Positions 33,807 through 46,530 of a stretch of DNA of 64,000 bases are shown piece after piece. The stretch spans positions 33,535,711 to 33,599,710 of the forward strand of contig CM056720.1 in assembly GCA_029844215.1 (NCBI GenBank), in the 5' to 3' direction. Within the stretch, counting starts at the first letter, position 1. Each line of letters opens with the position of its first letter. The DNA is from Przewalskia tangutica. Taxonomy: Eukaryota; Streptophyta; Magnoliopsida; Solanales; Solanaceae. Made by a program: the position numbers and the translations under genes. The notes beneath the pieces are model-generated. The model did not search any database and had not been told where the DNA came from. It saw only the letters and a program-made list of their open reading frames with translations.

Positions 33807-34703
33807 ATCATACGTGCATTGTTAGATTCATATTTTGCCCTAGCGTATATGTTTTCCCTTTATTGCTAGCAGTTGTAAGTGATAGTAACCCCAGAGGTAG
33901 GAATACTTTGATTAGTAAGTGAATAGTAAGAATGTTGACAAGAATGGTAAGTGAACTGAGACTATTGTTGTGTAGAGTTCACAAGTTGTAGTTGCCTCAT
34001 AACAGTGTAAGACCGATAGGGAAGAGTGTACAGTAGAAATACTTTGGCTTATGTGATGAACCTCTAGTGAATGGGAGGATAGGGTGAGAAGTACCTTGAG
34101 ATAAGAGAGAGATTTATTTCAGACTAAGAATGAGAAGTTAAGTGTGACGACGGGTCAGGTTATGGACTCATTTCGGGTCAACTGATAGTTTAGAATGTGG
34201 TGATGTCAGTTAGAAATGGTCCCGTTATGTGATAGGGTCCCGAGGATGCAGGGCCCAAGTTTAATTAATTGTTGTACGAGTTTGTGGACGCGTTCCACCG
34301 GAATCAGGTCGTAAGGACCGAGAAGAGCCTTAGCGGAAATTCAAGTAGCATAATGGCCAAGTTTGGTTAGTAACTCCAAGGATTGGGGAACAGAAACAAT
34401 ATTTGAGATTTTGTACGTGTACTAGATGAGTTTGAAGGTACGAGAAAGTATGACAAGCAAGGAAAGAAAGGAACCTCTAAGGATCCCGTGTTTTAGAAGA
34501 CTGTAACCTTTGAGTTTTGTGAGGAGGGGTCGCGGACGGAAGGTCCATTGATATGTTTACGTATGTTGTGGTGGCCATGTGTGGCATCGTTGGTCTTGTG
34601 CAGTTTTGATTGAGAGGCATAATATAGAGTTTATACCGGAGTTTGTATAGCTTGGCAACCGACTAAGAACATTCGGGGACGAATGTTTCTAAGGGGGGAA
34701 GAA
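33807..34703 (+). other. B1 post-gag region and polypurine tract
   Basis: No supported gene. It includes the conserved block GGGCCCAAGTTTAATTAA at about 34250 and TTGTGGACGCGTTCCACC near 34282. The inverted repeat AACATTCG-GGGA-CGAATGTT is at 34668-34687 and the polypurine tract AAGGGGGGAAGAA at 34691-34703 abuts the next LTR. No pol motifs are visible. Confidence 0.75.
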
Positions 34704-37700
34704 TGTTACATCCCGTAAGTCCAGGACATGTATAAGAAAAGGTATGTAAGGAATCAAGACTTGGAAGTTAGTATGAAAGGAAGAATTGTTTTTCCGACGG
34801 AAAATCTTCCGGACGTCGGAAAGGAAAAATGTTCGTTGTTGAGAATTGGATTCTCAAAATAGATTATTTGAAAAGTATGGAACTCTTAACCTTATGGAAA
34901 TTAATTTTTACGGATTTGGTCACGTGGGGCCCACCCGAGGAATTTTACGTTTTGTGGGGCCCACGAGGGTTACGATATTTTATGGACGAATGAGAGGGCG
35001 ACACGTGGCACCCCCATACTTGGTCTTGGTCGAAAATTTGTAAGGGTAGAATGGTCATTGACCAAGGTAAAAGATTAGTCTTGCTAGCTTGAGATTGTTG
35101 ACCAAAGTCAACTTGCCACTTGTGCTTAATCCTTGTGATCTTCATCTTAGCCACCCATTTGTTTAAGTCTAAGCCATCTAATGTGTTATATAAGCATGCT
35201 ACTAGTGCAAGACTAGTTTTCAACACTTAGAAAAAATCACACTTGTCTTGTTCTTCAAATGAGCTCTCGGGTTCACCCCTTTTGCCCACACAAAAATTTT
35301 AGTTTTTGATCCATTAGCCACAAGACTTTAACCCAATGTCCCTAAGGGTTTTGTAAGGATATCTCAATAGAAAGATTTCGGAAAAACGACGTTTTCGTAT
35401 TAGTCGCAAGGCGGAAACTTAAGGAGTTCTTCAACTTTGAAGTTGGAACTTGAAGATGAGTTCTTCATAGGCTTCTAAGGAGTGCTTGGAGCGGATTGGA
35501 ACCTAAGGAAAGGAGCTAAGAATTGCTAAGGCGCGACTTTGAATCTTGGAAATTTTAAGGGCTTATAAAGGTATAAATTTTGTCGTTTTAGTAGTTAAGA
35601 TTTACTTGTTGTAGTAGCTATGGATATTAGCAAGCATGAGGTGTATATTATGAAGTTTGATAAGTATATTGGCTATTGGAACCCTAATCCGAAAACTAGC
35701 ATGTTTAGCTTTAAGATTACAATTCAAGTCGATTATTAGTTTAAGTTGTCGCATGTTGTTTAAAGAAGGAAATTGTAGTTGTTGAAGTTGTTCATGGCTA
35801 TATAACATGTTAGACCTTAGAACTTGGAATTGGAAAAGGATTGGAAAAGACTTAGTGTTGTTGGTTATTGTTGGCCGAGAATGGCTAGTGAGTATTAAAC
35901 TACTTCGTATGAATTGTGGGGCGGAATTTTACACGTATTGTAAGGCGTGTAATCCCCTTTGTTTGGTTGTTGTTTGGAGCCTTAAATGTGGCGTGTTGGT
36001 TATTGTATTCGACCTTGAAAAAGGTGGCAAAGTGAGTAGAAACAAAAGAGGTGCTGCCCGATTTTCCGTAGAATTAGAGACCGTATACTTAGTATTATTC
36101 TACGTTAGAGACTAGAAGTTAATAGTCTTGTTGTGACCATTATAGGTTGACACTTCTACGTACGACGTATTCGGCTTAGCTTGTGGATTTAGCCGAAAAG
36201 GTATGTGAACTATCTCCTCTTCTAGCATGATTCCTTAAGATAAAGAAAGTATGTCCTACTCCTTAAATGATCCATTCCTTGGTTGTATTTGGATTGCCAA
36301 AAATAGAAATTGTTTTATGTACTTCCTTGATTGTACTTTGATGTTTAAATTGTAAGTTGTATAATCCATTTCCTTAGTGAAGTTGGATTCTTAAAAGTGA
36401 AAGTATTTTACTTAAAGTACATAGAGTCTTGAAAAGGAAGTGGTTTCCAAACCTTTTGGCTAGTGCCTTGGTTCCAAAACCTAAGGGTTGTTGTAATGAC
36501 TTTAGGGGAGTTAAAGGAGTGATTTACTTAATTGTTTTAAAAGAGGAGAAATGACATGATTTAAGAGAAGTAACTTGTTTTAAAGGTGTGAGTTACTTGA
36601 GGTTTAAGAGTAGAAGAAACTTGTTTTCTAAATATTAAGAGACTTGAAGCATTTTGGAAAGTTAAGAACTTGATTTGTAAGTATGTGATACTTGGTTTTA
36701 AGTATAAGTCTCTTGGTTATAAAAAGGAATGAATATGTCTAAAACCATAAAGGGTTATAACGGCTTTATGGGAAGTTGGTTATAATGGCTTTATGGAAGG
36801 TTAAGAAAGTTGTCTATTTTGGTTATTAGGCATAAGTTGCCTAGATTGTGAAAATTTGAAGTTACTTGATTCCAAGCTTTGAAATGAGTTTTCTAAAGGT
36901 GTAGTAACTCACTTTGAAAAATAGACACACCTTGATACTACAGGTGTTAGTATCTTGGGGTTTTACATAAAAAAGAGTCTTTTGAAAAGAATGCACGTAC
37001 GTAGTACTTTGGCTTGATTAATTGAGAATTATTCTAAGTGTGCCTTGATAAGTACTTTGGCTTGATTAATTGAGAATTATTCTAAGTGTGCCTTGATAAG
37101 TACTTTGGCTTGATTAATTGAGAATTAGTCTAAGTGTGCCTTGATAAGTACTTTGGCTTGATTAATTGAGAATTATTCTAAGTGTGCCTTGATAAGTACT
37201 TTGGCTTGATTAATTGAGAATTAGTCTAAGTGTGCCTTGATAAGTACTTTGGCTTGTTTAATTGAGAATTATTCTATGTGTGCCTTGATAAGTACTTTGG
37301 CTTGTTTAAATGGGAATTTTTCTCTAAGTGCCTTGAGTTTATAAAATGAAAGTCTATAGATGTTATGAACTTGCCTGTGTGTGCTGATGATAGCCTTTGA
37401 GTGCAAGTATTATGTTTTATTACGTTGCCGCGACTCTCGGTTGGAGGGCCGACTGTCTTGTTGTAAGTTACTTGGACGTACCGACAGTGATGTGGGATTC
37501 CACGGGTATGCTTCCGTTATTTGTAGTACTTGGGTTAAATTCCCGGATTTTTTATAAAAGACATGGTAGTGCTATGTTTTGTTTGATGGTCGGTTGAGAT
37601 AGGGTAAGAGTATAAGTGAGGGGTAAACCCCCAAGACGCTGTACCACCTTCTCCAGGGTAAGAGTATAAATGAGGGGTAAACCCCCAAGACATTATACCC

Positions 37701-38599
37701 CCTGCTTGTTTTGTTTGATGGTCGGTTGAGATAGGGTAAGAGCATAAGTGAGGGGTAAACCCCCAAGACGCTATACCACCTTCTCCAGGATAAGAGTATA
37801 AATGAGGGGGTAAACCCCCAAGACATTATACCCCCTGCTTTACCACCTTCTCCAGGGTAAGAGTATAAATGAGGGGTAAACCCCCAAGACATTATACCAC
37901 CTGCTCGTTTTCCTACTGCCCGCATGCTTTTAGGACACGATGGGACTTGGTGTTCATGTATGCCTATTGGTGTTATATTATATCATGGATCGCCGGAGTG
38001 AGGAAGGACTCCACGCATGATTGATATTACGGGCGTGAGACCCATGGTTATATTTTAGAAATGACTTGAGGCACGCGTCCACGACTTGATATAATCGCTT
38101 ATGTATTGTGTATCGTAGGTTGGCTATCATACATGTCTCTGTTTTGTTTAGATTATGATTTCATTACAAGATTTCATCGTTTCACATACTTGGTACATTC
38201 TTCAGATCGACCTCCTTCGGGCCGTTCATGCCGCAGTTTAGGTACGCAGCTTGGTGATCGGCAGTGTAGGACCGCCGTAGTTTTGGATAGCTCCTTCGCT
38301 CGGAGTTTATCTTTTTGGTATAAGTTCTTTCGATGCGCTTTTTGTACAGTTATGGGTACGGCGGGTCTTGTCCCGTCATAGTTCAGTATAACTCTTAGAT
38401 GTCTGTATTCATATGTGGGATTGGACTCATGTACATTGTAGTGTCTTTTGAGTATGTATATCATGGCAGCCTTGTCGGCTTTGCCCTTGCACGTATGTTG
38501 GTTTAAAAAAAAGGTGTTATTTAATTTCCGCAGTTTACTTGTGTTGTTAAGGTAGAAAGGTGCCTGTAGGGCACGACCACGCCCGGTTCGGGTGTGACA
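34704..38599 (+). repeat. B1 second LTR
   Basis: It is 3896 bp and nearly identical to 28884-32767, with the same motif order. Differences concentrate in the last 700 bp, where CAG/CTG sites are variably read. It ends GGTGTGACA and is followed by a second primer site at 38603-38613. Confidence 0.9.
37000..37905 (+). repeat. 48-bp and 54-bp minisatellites of the B1 second LTR
   Basis: The 48-bp array spans about 37000-37330 (7 copies) and the 54-bp array about 37600-37905. Between them lies the segment with the TTACTTGGACGTACCGACAG stretch common to all family B LTRs. Confidence 0.85.
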
Positions 38600-38656
38600 G
38601 AGTGGTATCGAGCAGCGATCCTCGGAATGTCTACGCACCGTGTCTAGTAGAGTCTT

Positions 38657-38688
38657 GATTATCGGTGTGTTGCGCGCCACACCCATAA
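38657..38688 (+). ncRNA. Leader hairpin of the second B1 internal region
   Basis: Stem GGTGTG/CACACC encloses loop TTGCGCGC with palindrome GCGCGC. The lower stem TTAT/ATAA lies across a C/C mismatch. The primer site TGGTATCGAGC is 44 bp upstream at 38603-38613. Confidence 0.55.
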
Positions 38689-38799
38689 ACAGGAGGCTAC
38701 AGGACTTTTGTGAGTTGGTTTCTATTCTTCTCACTCTAAAATCGTGCCAGAGCCGTGTTAGTAAGATAATTCCTCTCGACGTAATTTTGTGTTACGCTT

Positions 38800-39317
38800 A
38801 TGCCTCCGAGAGGGCAACAATACTGAAGGGCAAATGAGTAGCGGAGCTACTAGTCGACTCAGAGAGTTGATAGGGCTTATGCCCGTGGTATACCGGATGT
38901 TGTTTCGCATGGCGAGTTCTTCACGCCGAGTTTTGAGGCCCCAAAGACGCCTCAGCTTCGGGCCAGAGAAGACTATAGGTCATGAGGAAGAAGTTATGTT
39001 ATTGACCAAGATAAGCGGTGCTCAGATTTCATCGCCAGGAAGTTATTCGGCCAAGACAGCAGTGTACAGAGGGTAGAGGCCAACGCGAGATCAGTAAGAG
39101 GCTAGACCGGTTGGTTATCCCGGTGAGTTCTTGGACGAGCAGCCTCAGCGGCGAGTGAGATATTCGTCCCAGCCTACCCAGTACATACCCCCGCAGCTCG
39201 CAGGTGGGATATTGGACCCCACAAGGTATTTAGGAGCCGGTCCAAGCTCCAGGGGTCGAGGTTCTCAGAGGAGCAGAGGATTTTCTCAGTCTAGGCCACA
39301 TATTCCTCAGTGTTTCC
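38800..39317 (+). pseudogene. Truncated family B gag at the inversion junction
   Basis: It starts with ATGCCTCCGAG at 38800 and follows B1 gag through MLLTKI, QPTQYIPPQLAGG and SRPHIPQCF. At 39315-39318 it leaves gag inside the first zinc knuckle and continues as minus-strand LTR sequence (ATATAATATAC). Frame shifts are frequent. It is the only B gag here with this break. Confidence 0.8.
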
Positions 39318-39854
39318 ATATAATATACATAATAATAAAAAAAAGACACTACACTGTACATGAGTCCAATCCCACATATGAATACAGACCTCTAAGAGTT
39401 TTACTGAACTATGACGGGACAAGGCCCCGCCGTACCCATAACTGCAGACAAAACCTGCATCGAAAGAACTTATACCAAAAGATAAACTCCCGAATGTAGG
39501 AGCTATCCAAAACTCGAGCAGGTCCTACACCGCCGATCACCAAACAACGCACCTAAACTTCATGCAGATGAACGCAGCCCGGGCGAGGTCAAGACGAAGA
39601 ATGTACCAAGTATGTGAAATGAAATCGTAATGAAATCATAACAATCTAAACAAAACAGGAGACATGTATGATTGCCAACCTACAGTACACAATACATAAG
39701 CAGTCATATCAAGTCAGGGACGCATGCCCTCATAGTCACTACTCAAATAACAGTACACAGTGCCTTACTAACAATGAGAGTAAATAGTAGTATACTTTCA
39801 ATATAAAATAGGAAACTCACGATCAAATCATGGGTAGCAAATCCATGGAAACAG

Positions 39855-40745
39855 GTGGTATAACGTCTTGGGGGTTTACCCCTCATTTATACTCTTACCC
39901 TGAGGCAGGTGGTATAACGTCTTGGGGGTTTACCCCTCATTTATACTCTTATCCTGGAGAAGGTGGTAAAGCAGGTGGTATAACGTCTTGGGGGTTTACC
40001 CCTCATTTATACTCTTACCCTGGAGAAGGTGGTATAACGTCTTGGGGGTTTACCCCTCATTTATACTCTTACCCCATCTCAACCGGCCGTCACACAATAA
40101 ATAAGCAAGTTAAGAAATCCCCCTAACTTCTTATTAGTCTTATTCATATACACTCTCATTTTAGTTTACTTAAGGCACTAACATGACATTATAAATCCGG
40201 GAATCTAACCCGCCTCCTGGTCACATGCCCCGGAATCCCACATCGCAAGCATGTCCAAGGAGTAACACAAATAATGTAAGCATACCTGTGGAATCCCACA
40301 TCACTGTCGGTACGTCCAAGTAAACTCACAACAAGACAGCCGACCCTCCAACCGAGAGTCGCGGCAACGTAATAAAACATAATACTTGCACTCAAAGGCT
40401 ATCACCAGCACACATAGGCAAGTTCATAAAATCTATAGACTTTCATTTTATAAACTCAAGGCACTTATAGAATAATTCTCAATTAAACAAGCCAAAGTAC
40501 TTATCAAGGCACCCATCGAATAATTCTCAATTAAACAAGCCAAAGTACTTATCAAGGCACCCATCGAATAATTCTCAATTAAACAAGCCAAAGTACTTAT
40601 CAAGGCACCCATCGAATAATTCTCAATTAAACAAGCCAAAGTACTTATCAAGGCACCCATCGAATAATTCTCAATTAAATAAGCCAAAGTACTTATCAAG
40701 GCACACATAGAATAATTTTCAATTAAACAAGCCAAAGTACTACGT
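39855..40745 (-). repeat. 54-bp and 48-bp minisatellites of the B2 first LTR
   Basis: The 54-bp array is at about 39855-40075 (4 copies) and the 48-bp array at about 40453-40745 (6 copies, units with CAATTAAACAAGCCAAAGTA). Unit lengths divisible by three keep a frame open, which gives repetitive peptides with no other sign of being real. Confidence 0.85.
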
Positions 40746-41392
40746 ACGTACATTCTTTTCAAAAGACTCCTTTTTATGTAAAACCCCAAGATACTAACAC
40801 CCGTAGTATCAAGGTGTGTCTATTTTTCAAAGTAAGTTACTACACTTTTTAGAAAACTCTTTTCAAAGCTCGAAATCAAGTAACTTCAAATTTTCACAAT
40901 CTAGGCAACTTATGCCTAATAATCAAAATAGACAACTTTCTTAACCCTCCATAAAGCCGTTATAACCAACTTCCCATAAAGCCGTTATAACCCTTTATGG
41001 TTTTAGACGTATTCATTCCTTTTTATAACCAAGAGACTTATACTTAAAACCAAGTATCACATACTTACAAATTAAGTTTCTTAACTTTCAAAATACTTCA
41101 AGTCTCTTAATATTTAGAAAACAAGTTTCTTCTACTTTTAAACCTCAAGTAACTCACACCTTTAAAACAAGTTACTTCTCTTAAATCATGTCATTTCTCC
41201 TCTCTTAAAACAATTAAGTAAATCACTCCTTTAACTCCCCCAAAGTCATTATAACGACCCTTAGGTTTCGGAACTAAGACACTAGCCAAAAGATTTGGAA
41301 ACCACTTCCTTTTCAAGACTCTATGTACTTTAAGTAAAATACTTTCACTTTTAAGAATCCAACTTCACTAAGGCAATGGATTATACAACTTA

Positions 41393-44300
41393 TCACACGA
41401 CCGAACCCGGCTCGTGGTAGTGCCTACCCTGCACCCAAGTAGACATACATCAGAGTAATCAGTGGAACATAAAACAAGACATGAAATAATATGAAGTGTA
41501 AAGCTTATTCGAGAAAAGTTGCCTTCTAAGATATATATATAAAAACTTAAATCCGAACAGTTACATCCCATTTACAAACTCTGCCCACAACAGTACTACA
41601 GACCTCTAAGAATGATATAACGACAATGGCGGGACAGGGCCCCGCCATACCCCTGAATGTAAGTACCTACAACGACAGGGGACTATACCACTGATAAGCC
41701 TCCGGAGAAACGGAGCTTCCCAAAACGCTGAACTGTGATCCTAAGAGCGAGGATCGACGACTGGTGTACCTCTACCTGCGGCATGAACGCAGCCCCCCGA
41801 AGGAGGTCAGTACAACAGGTACCAAGTATGTGAAACTGAAAATACTGTAAATGAAATCATAGTAGTCTATATAAGCAGGAGACATGTATGATAACCAAAC
41901 TACAGTTCACAATAAATAAGCAGTCATGTCAAGTCAGGGACTCACGCCCTCAAAGTCACCACTCAAATATAACTATGGGTCTCACGCCCACAACATCAAT
42001 CATGCCCGTGGAATACCTTCCTCACTGCCGGCAGTCTATGATATAAAAGCACCAAAGAATACACATGAACACCAGGTCCCACCTGTGTCATAATAAAACC
42101 GTACGGGGTAAGTACGAAGGCATAGCCGACTACTAAAACCCACAGTACCAACAAGGTCATAAACTGTATCATGAGGTCCGCTTGCATCGCCACATGATCG
42201 AAGTTGCCACTCGCCCGCATATCTAATGTGCGCGTCTAGTCCTCGAACTTCCGTAGCTCCGCATAGGCCACTCACATAGGCCCGCATGAGGTATTCCCGC
42301 ATCGAGGGTAGCTACTCCCGCATCGCCCCGACTCGCAGTCGCGTAGCCACATAGACCGCATGACCACAAAGGCCGCACTAACACGAACTCGTAGCTCCGC
42401 ATAGGTCCTCGACCCGCATGAGGTATTCTCGAATCATAGGTCATACTGCACTACCGAAGTCTACCCCAGACGGAGGCGCTTAACCCGGAATCATGTCAAG
42501 AGGTGAGTGATATAATACTAACATAACAGCTTATCGTTAAACAACATAAGCACAACAAGGGAAACCCCTTTACACAAACATCACAAGATACTAACACACG
42601 TAGCATCCTAACATGTTTACTTATCAAATCAACAAGAAAGTATTACAAGGCTATCACAAACCAACACAATCAAGTTATTCACACAAGGTACTCTCTACTT
42701 TATGTTAGCAAGTTCGGGTTTTTATCCCCAAAGTACTTCATACAATAACTCTTTTTAGAAGATCCGTTTCTTTCACAAAAGTCACACAATACCCGTAGTA
42801 TAAAAATAGAGTGACTATCTTTTTAAGTAAACCAAAACACTTCCCTTTGTAAAATCAAGTAACAACATTATTTTCCAAACGTTCAAGTTTGCCTAATTTC
42901 AAATGCTCAAGTTTCTCATTTTCGAAAGGTTTCGTAGTTCATAGTCTTAATCATTTAATAATATATTTCTCTTTTAAAACAATCTTAGAAACATATACCT
43001 TATGTGTGAGTAGGTTATTCTTGTTCATAACAATCTTATTAAAGCAGCCATGATCTAGGAAATGTAATATCATTTTGTCTTATCTTAGCTTCTATGCAGA
43101 TGGAGGTTTCTACTGGTTTTAATAATGCTTAATTAGTCAATACATTTCCCTTTATTAACGCTGCCGTGGTTCGTTCGATACTTATTCTGATTTCCGAAAT
43201 CAGTAAAACATTATTCCTTTGAAAAACCAAGTACTCATTACTCACGAATGAGGTTTCACACTTTTTAACAAAATTCATATTAATGGATTAAGTCAAGTCT
43301 CTTATCTTTTAAGATCAAGTCTCTTAACTTCTAAAATCAATAAACCATTCTTTTAATCTCTCTTAAGTCGTTATACCTAACTTCCCATAAAGCTAGTATA
43401 ACTCTTAAGCTTTTAAAACCAAGTATTACTCTTTTTTCAAAAATGGTTCTTAATTCTTTTGAAATACTTCAAGATTCTTATTATTTAGACTCAAGTCAAA
43501 AGACATCGCAGTAAAAACCACGTTCAGTTAACACACGTACGTCTACCGTACTATATATATTCTTTTAAAATATCATGCTCAAGAGGATAGGAAGAATCAC
43601 ATACCTCGCGACGATTATCGACAATTAGCAAAACGCTCCACGGCTATAACCCGGCTAGCCTTGTCCACCTTTCAAGTAGAACATTCTACTCGCAGAACAT
43701 TCAACCTATAAAGGTCATATACGTCCATCAACGTCTAGACTACTTTGTAGAATATTCTAAGCAGGGGGGTTCTCTATTCTACGGAAAATCGGGCAGCACT
43801 TCCCTACCCGTTAAGCTACACAAGTCTACTGTAAATACAGTCCTATGTAAGTACAGTTTAATTCTTCTTCTTTAATATTCTTCTGATGTGATTTCAGTTT
43901 AACTCTCTTCTGTAATATCCTTCTATGTATCTTATATACATTTCTATACTACTACAGTATGTAATTTCCAATTACAATATAAGGACAAGAGTATTTACCT
44001 CGATAAGCCCAAAATTATCCAAGTTTAAATGTCGATCCTGAGCAACGTTTAGCTCCTACTCTGGGCGCTCCAACCCGCTCCAAACAACCCTTAGAAGTTC
44101 TACGCAACTTCTTCTTAATACTTCAACCAACTGTGAAGATTTTCCTTAGGGTTTCGTTTTTGTGACTGAAGGGAAGTATAATAGTATTTCTGGGCTTTTA
44201 GTATAGGTGTAACCTTGGAATACTACAAGGTATTTGGGCCAAGGTATTTTGGAATAGTAACAATACTTGGAGAATACCTTTCTACCAAGGGGGGGGGGTG

Positions 44301-44885
44301 TATTTTACGAAAACAACTCAAGGAAGGGGGGGTGTGTGTCTCGGCCAAGGGCCTCTCAAAAGGGGGGAGGGGGAGCTCTTTGGACGAGAGCTTCACTACA
44401 AGGGAGGGAGGGATTTTTAAGACTTAGAAGTCATTTGAGGGATGAAGAAATCTTCAACTAAGGGGGGGTATTTATAGGCCAATCAATGGCCAAGATCAAG
44501 ACAAATGGTGGGCAAGTGGAGGGTCAAGATTTGGACAAGTGTTTGTGGGTCCCACTTGCTCATCTACTACACAAAATATCACAAAATATCCTACCAACTC
44601 CTTGACAAAAAAAAACGCCAAGAATGGTCCTTCACGTCGTCCACTTGAGGGTGACAAGTGTCGCCCTCTCTTTGGTCCAAAATATTTCATCTCTCGGAAA
44701 AATCCGCAAAAATAATTAATGTGGCAGCCGTAATTTTCCCTTCACAAAGTTTGGAAAACGTTTCGTCGGAAAACAATTCTTTTTGGTAGTTGTGCACAAA
44801 TATTTTCGTCCCTTGCCTAATCTTAAGGCTTAAACTTTCGTACGTACGTCCTCACGTACATACTCTGGAAATACGGGGTATAACA
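41393..44885 (-). repeat. C2 3' LTR
   Basis: It is 3493 bp and aligns with 47734-51127. It has a U5 hairpin ATGGCGGG-ACAGGGC-CCCGCCAT at 41626-41648, a CCGCAT-type repeat module at about 42200-42440, and reversed TATAAATA at 44469-44476 next to G homopolymers. It ends GGGGTATAACA at 44885. Its CAG/CTG sites are mostly intact, unlike the 5' LTR. Confidence 0.9.
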
Positions 44886-46530
44886 TTCTCCCCTCCTTAG
44901 AAACATTCGTCCCGAATGTTCCTTCTCGATACAGATAATGATAAGTTCCTCTTAACATAACAAGTTGCCAATGCCACACCTGACCACAAAATAACACACG
45001 CGCAATTACTTACATCCAAGTCCACGAGGAATCACCTCTAACATCACAAAAGTTCCCACCCAAGGTCTAAAAGATACTCCCTTCGCACCTTTTCTTTACA
45101 AACGAAATGATCACTCCTATGTTCTTAACACATGCTCGCTTCTTCCCTTACTCGTCGTACCCTTCTCGTACACTCGAACTCTTTCTCATAACTTACCACA
45201 TTTCTGTTACTGCTTCAGTTTCCAAATCTCGGGGTTACTATCTCCAACTTGGTCATCATTAACTGGGAACACTCTGGATGGATCTCCGATACTTTTCTGC
45301 ACATAACAACATGAAAGACCGGACGTACCGCCTCCTACGTCGGACGACAAAGCTAACTTATAGGCAACCCGCCTATTCTTCACATGACCAAAAGGCCCAA
45401 AGTAACTCGGGCTAAGTTTCCTCTGTTTTCCAAAACTCGTCACACCCTTTCCGGGGTGGTACCTTCAAGCAATCCTACCGTCTTTGAACTCAACCTGCCG
45501 CCGCCGACACCGCACGACTTCGCTGACTCGAGCCGCCAATAACCTCTTCGGATAAGCTTCACCCTATCCGCATCCTGCCAAACAAGTATGAACCAACTAT
45601 CTCAACCTTGCCAACATCGAACCAATCGACCGACAACTTACACTTCCGCCCCTACAAGCGCTTCATGCGATATCCGAATCTTGAAATGGTAGCTATAAAT
45701 CACTCCTCAACAGAGACAACAATCCTCACTATCCTCGAAATCCAAACACCGCCCGAGGCGAATGCGACATCGAGACTCACCGAAGTTCCTAACCCCGCTC
45801 GTAAAACTTCCGTAAAAGAAATACCAGAACTGGCTCCACTTTGTCATAAGGTGAAGGTAGGACCTCGTGCAGCCTTACAACCTTCCCGATATAACATCTC
45901 GCATAACCTCTGCCGAGTAAACGGCCCCGATCGAAAGACAAGACGGGTGACCTCATCGGCTCGACCATCGGTCGAACGCATCCACGAACTCGCACGATGG
46001 TTAACTAAACTTGGGCCTAACACCGTGATTCCCACCACTGGCGACCACCTCGAACCGAATTCACCACATTGCAGGCCGCGGGTTGACCCGTGATCGGTCC
46101 TCAACCCGACCCGCTATCGCGCAAAACTCTAGTTTCCCCCGATCCGGAACAATCTCACTAACCAAGTTACGAAAACCTAGTGGTCTTCTTAGCTCAACTA
46201 CCCTCTTTCATTTCATACCACTCAGGGACTTATCACACAAACATATCTCACGTGTACTATGCACTCCGATAAGGGTCAAACATAAATGTAATCTTTTACT
46301 CGAGATGGCCTTGCCTCTAAGGTCTCCATGTATAACATTCTAAGGCTCACACTTTCCCTATCCCCATTCTTACCCCTTTTAACTAACCATGATTTCTAAT
46401 CACAATTAACACAATGCTATCTGAACATAACACTTAAGATATACTCATCTTATCACACATACTAATCTCTAGAGGGTTAAAGATATACATGTATCTACTG
46501 TTTCACTACCCTTTGTCGTTCTAATCAATC
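44886..46530 (-). other. C2 post-gag region with polypurine tract
   Basis: The reversed polypurine tract TTCTCCCCTCCTT is at 44886-44898, then the reversed inverted repeat. The region is about 1.6 kb, the longest post-gag part here, and shows no pol domain. A plus-strand (antisense) open frame covers 45608-46093 and includes VERIHELA..LTKLGP, a segment also openable in B antisense sequence. Its coding status is doubtful. The block at 45960-46100 matches C1 at 12930-13070. Confidence 0.65.

Larger units (their letters stand above)
28884..39317 (+). mobile_element. B1: plus-strand family B, LTR-internal-LTR-partial internal
   Basis: The LTRs at 28884-32767 and 34704-38599 are nearly identical, with internal region 32768-34703 between them. 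A second internal region starts at 38600 with its own primer site and stops at about 39317. The left end interrupts the A1 3' LTR in its tandem repeat; the right flank is not in the window, so no duplication can be checked. The tandem layout suggests unequal LTR recombination or an assembly join. Only gag is encoded. Confidence 0.8.

Noticed and set aside
39830..40126. Open frame with TSWGFTPHLYSYP repeats
   Set aside because: Produced by the 54-bp minisatellite, antisense to the LTR; no recognised domain. Kept only as an observation on repeat period.
40453..40745. Regular 48-bp repeats resembling a CRISPR array
   Set aside because: The units are contiguous tandem copies without unique spacers, in a plant LTR; no cas genes. 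They are minisatellites.
44150..44162. TTAGGGTTTCG as telomere-like repeat
   Set aside because: Only a single telo-box-like copy per LTR; no array. Such boxes are common in plant leaders.
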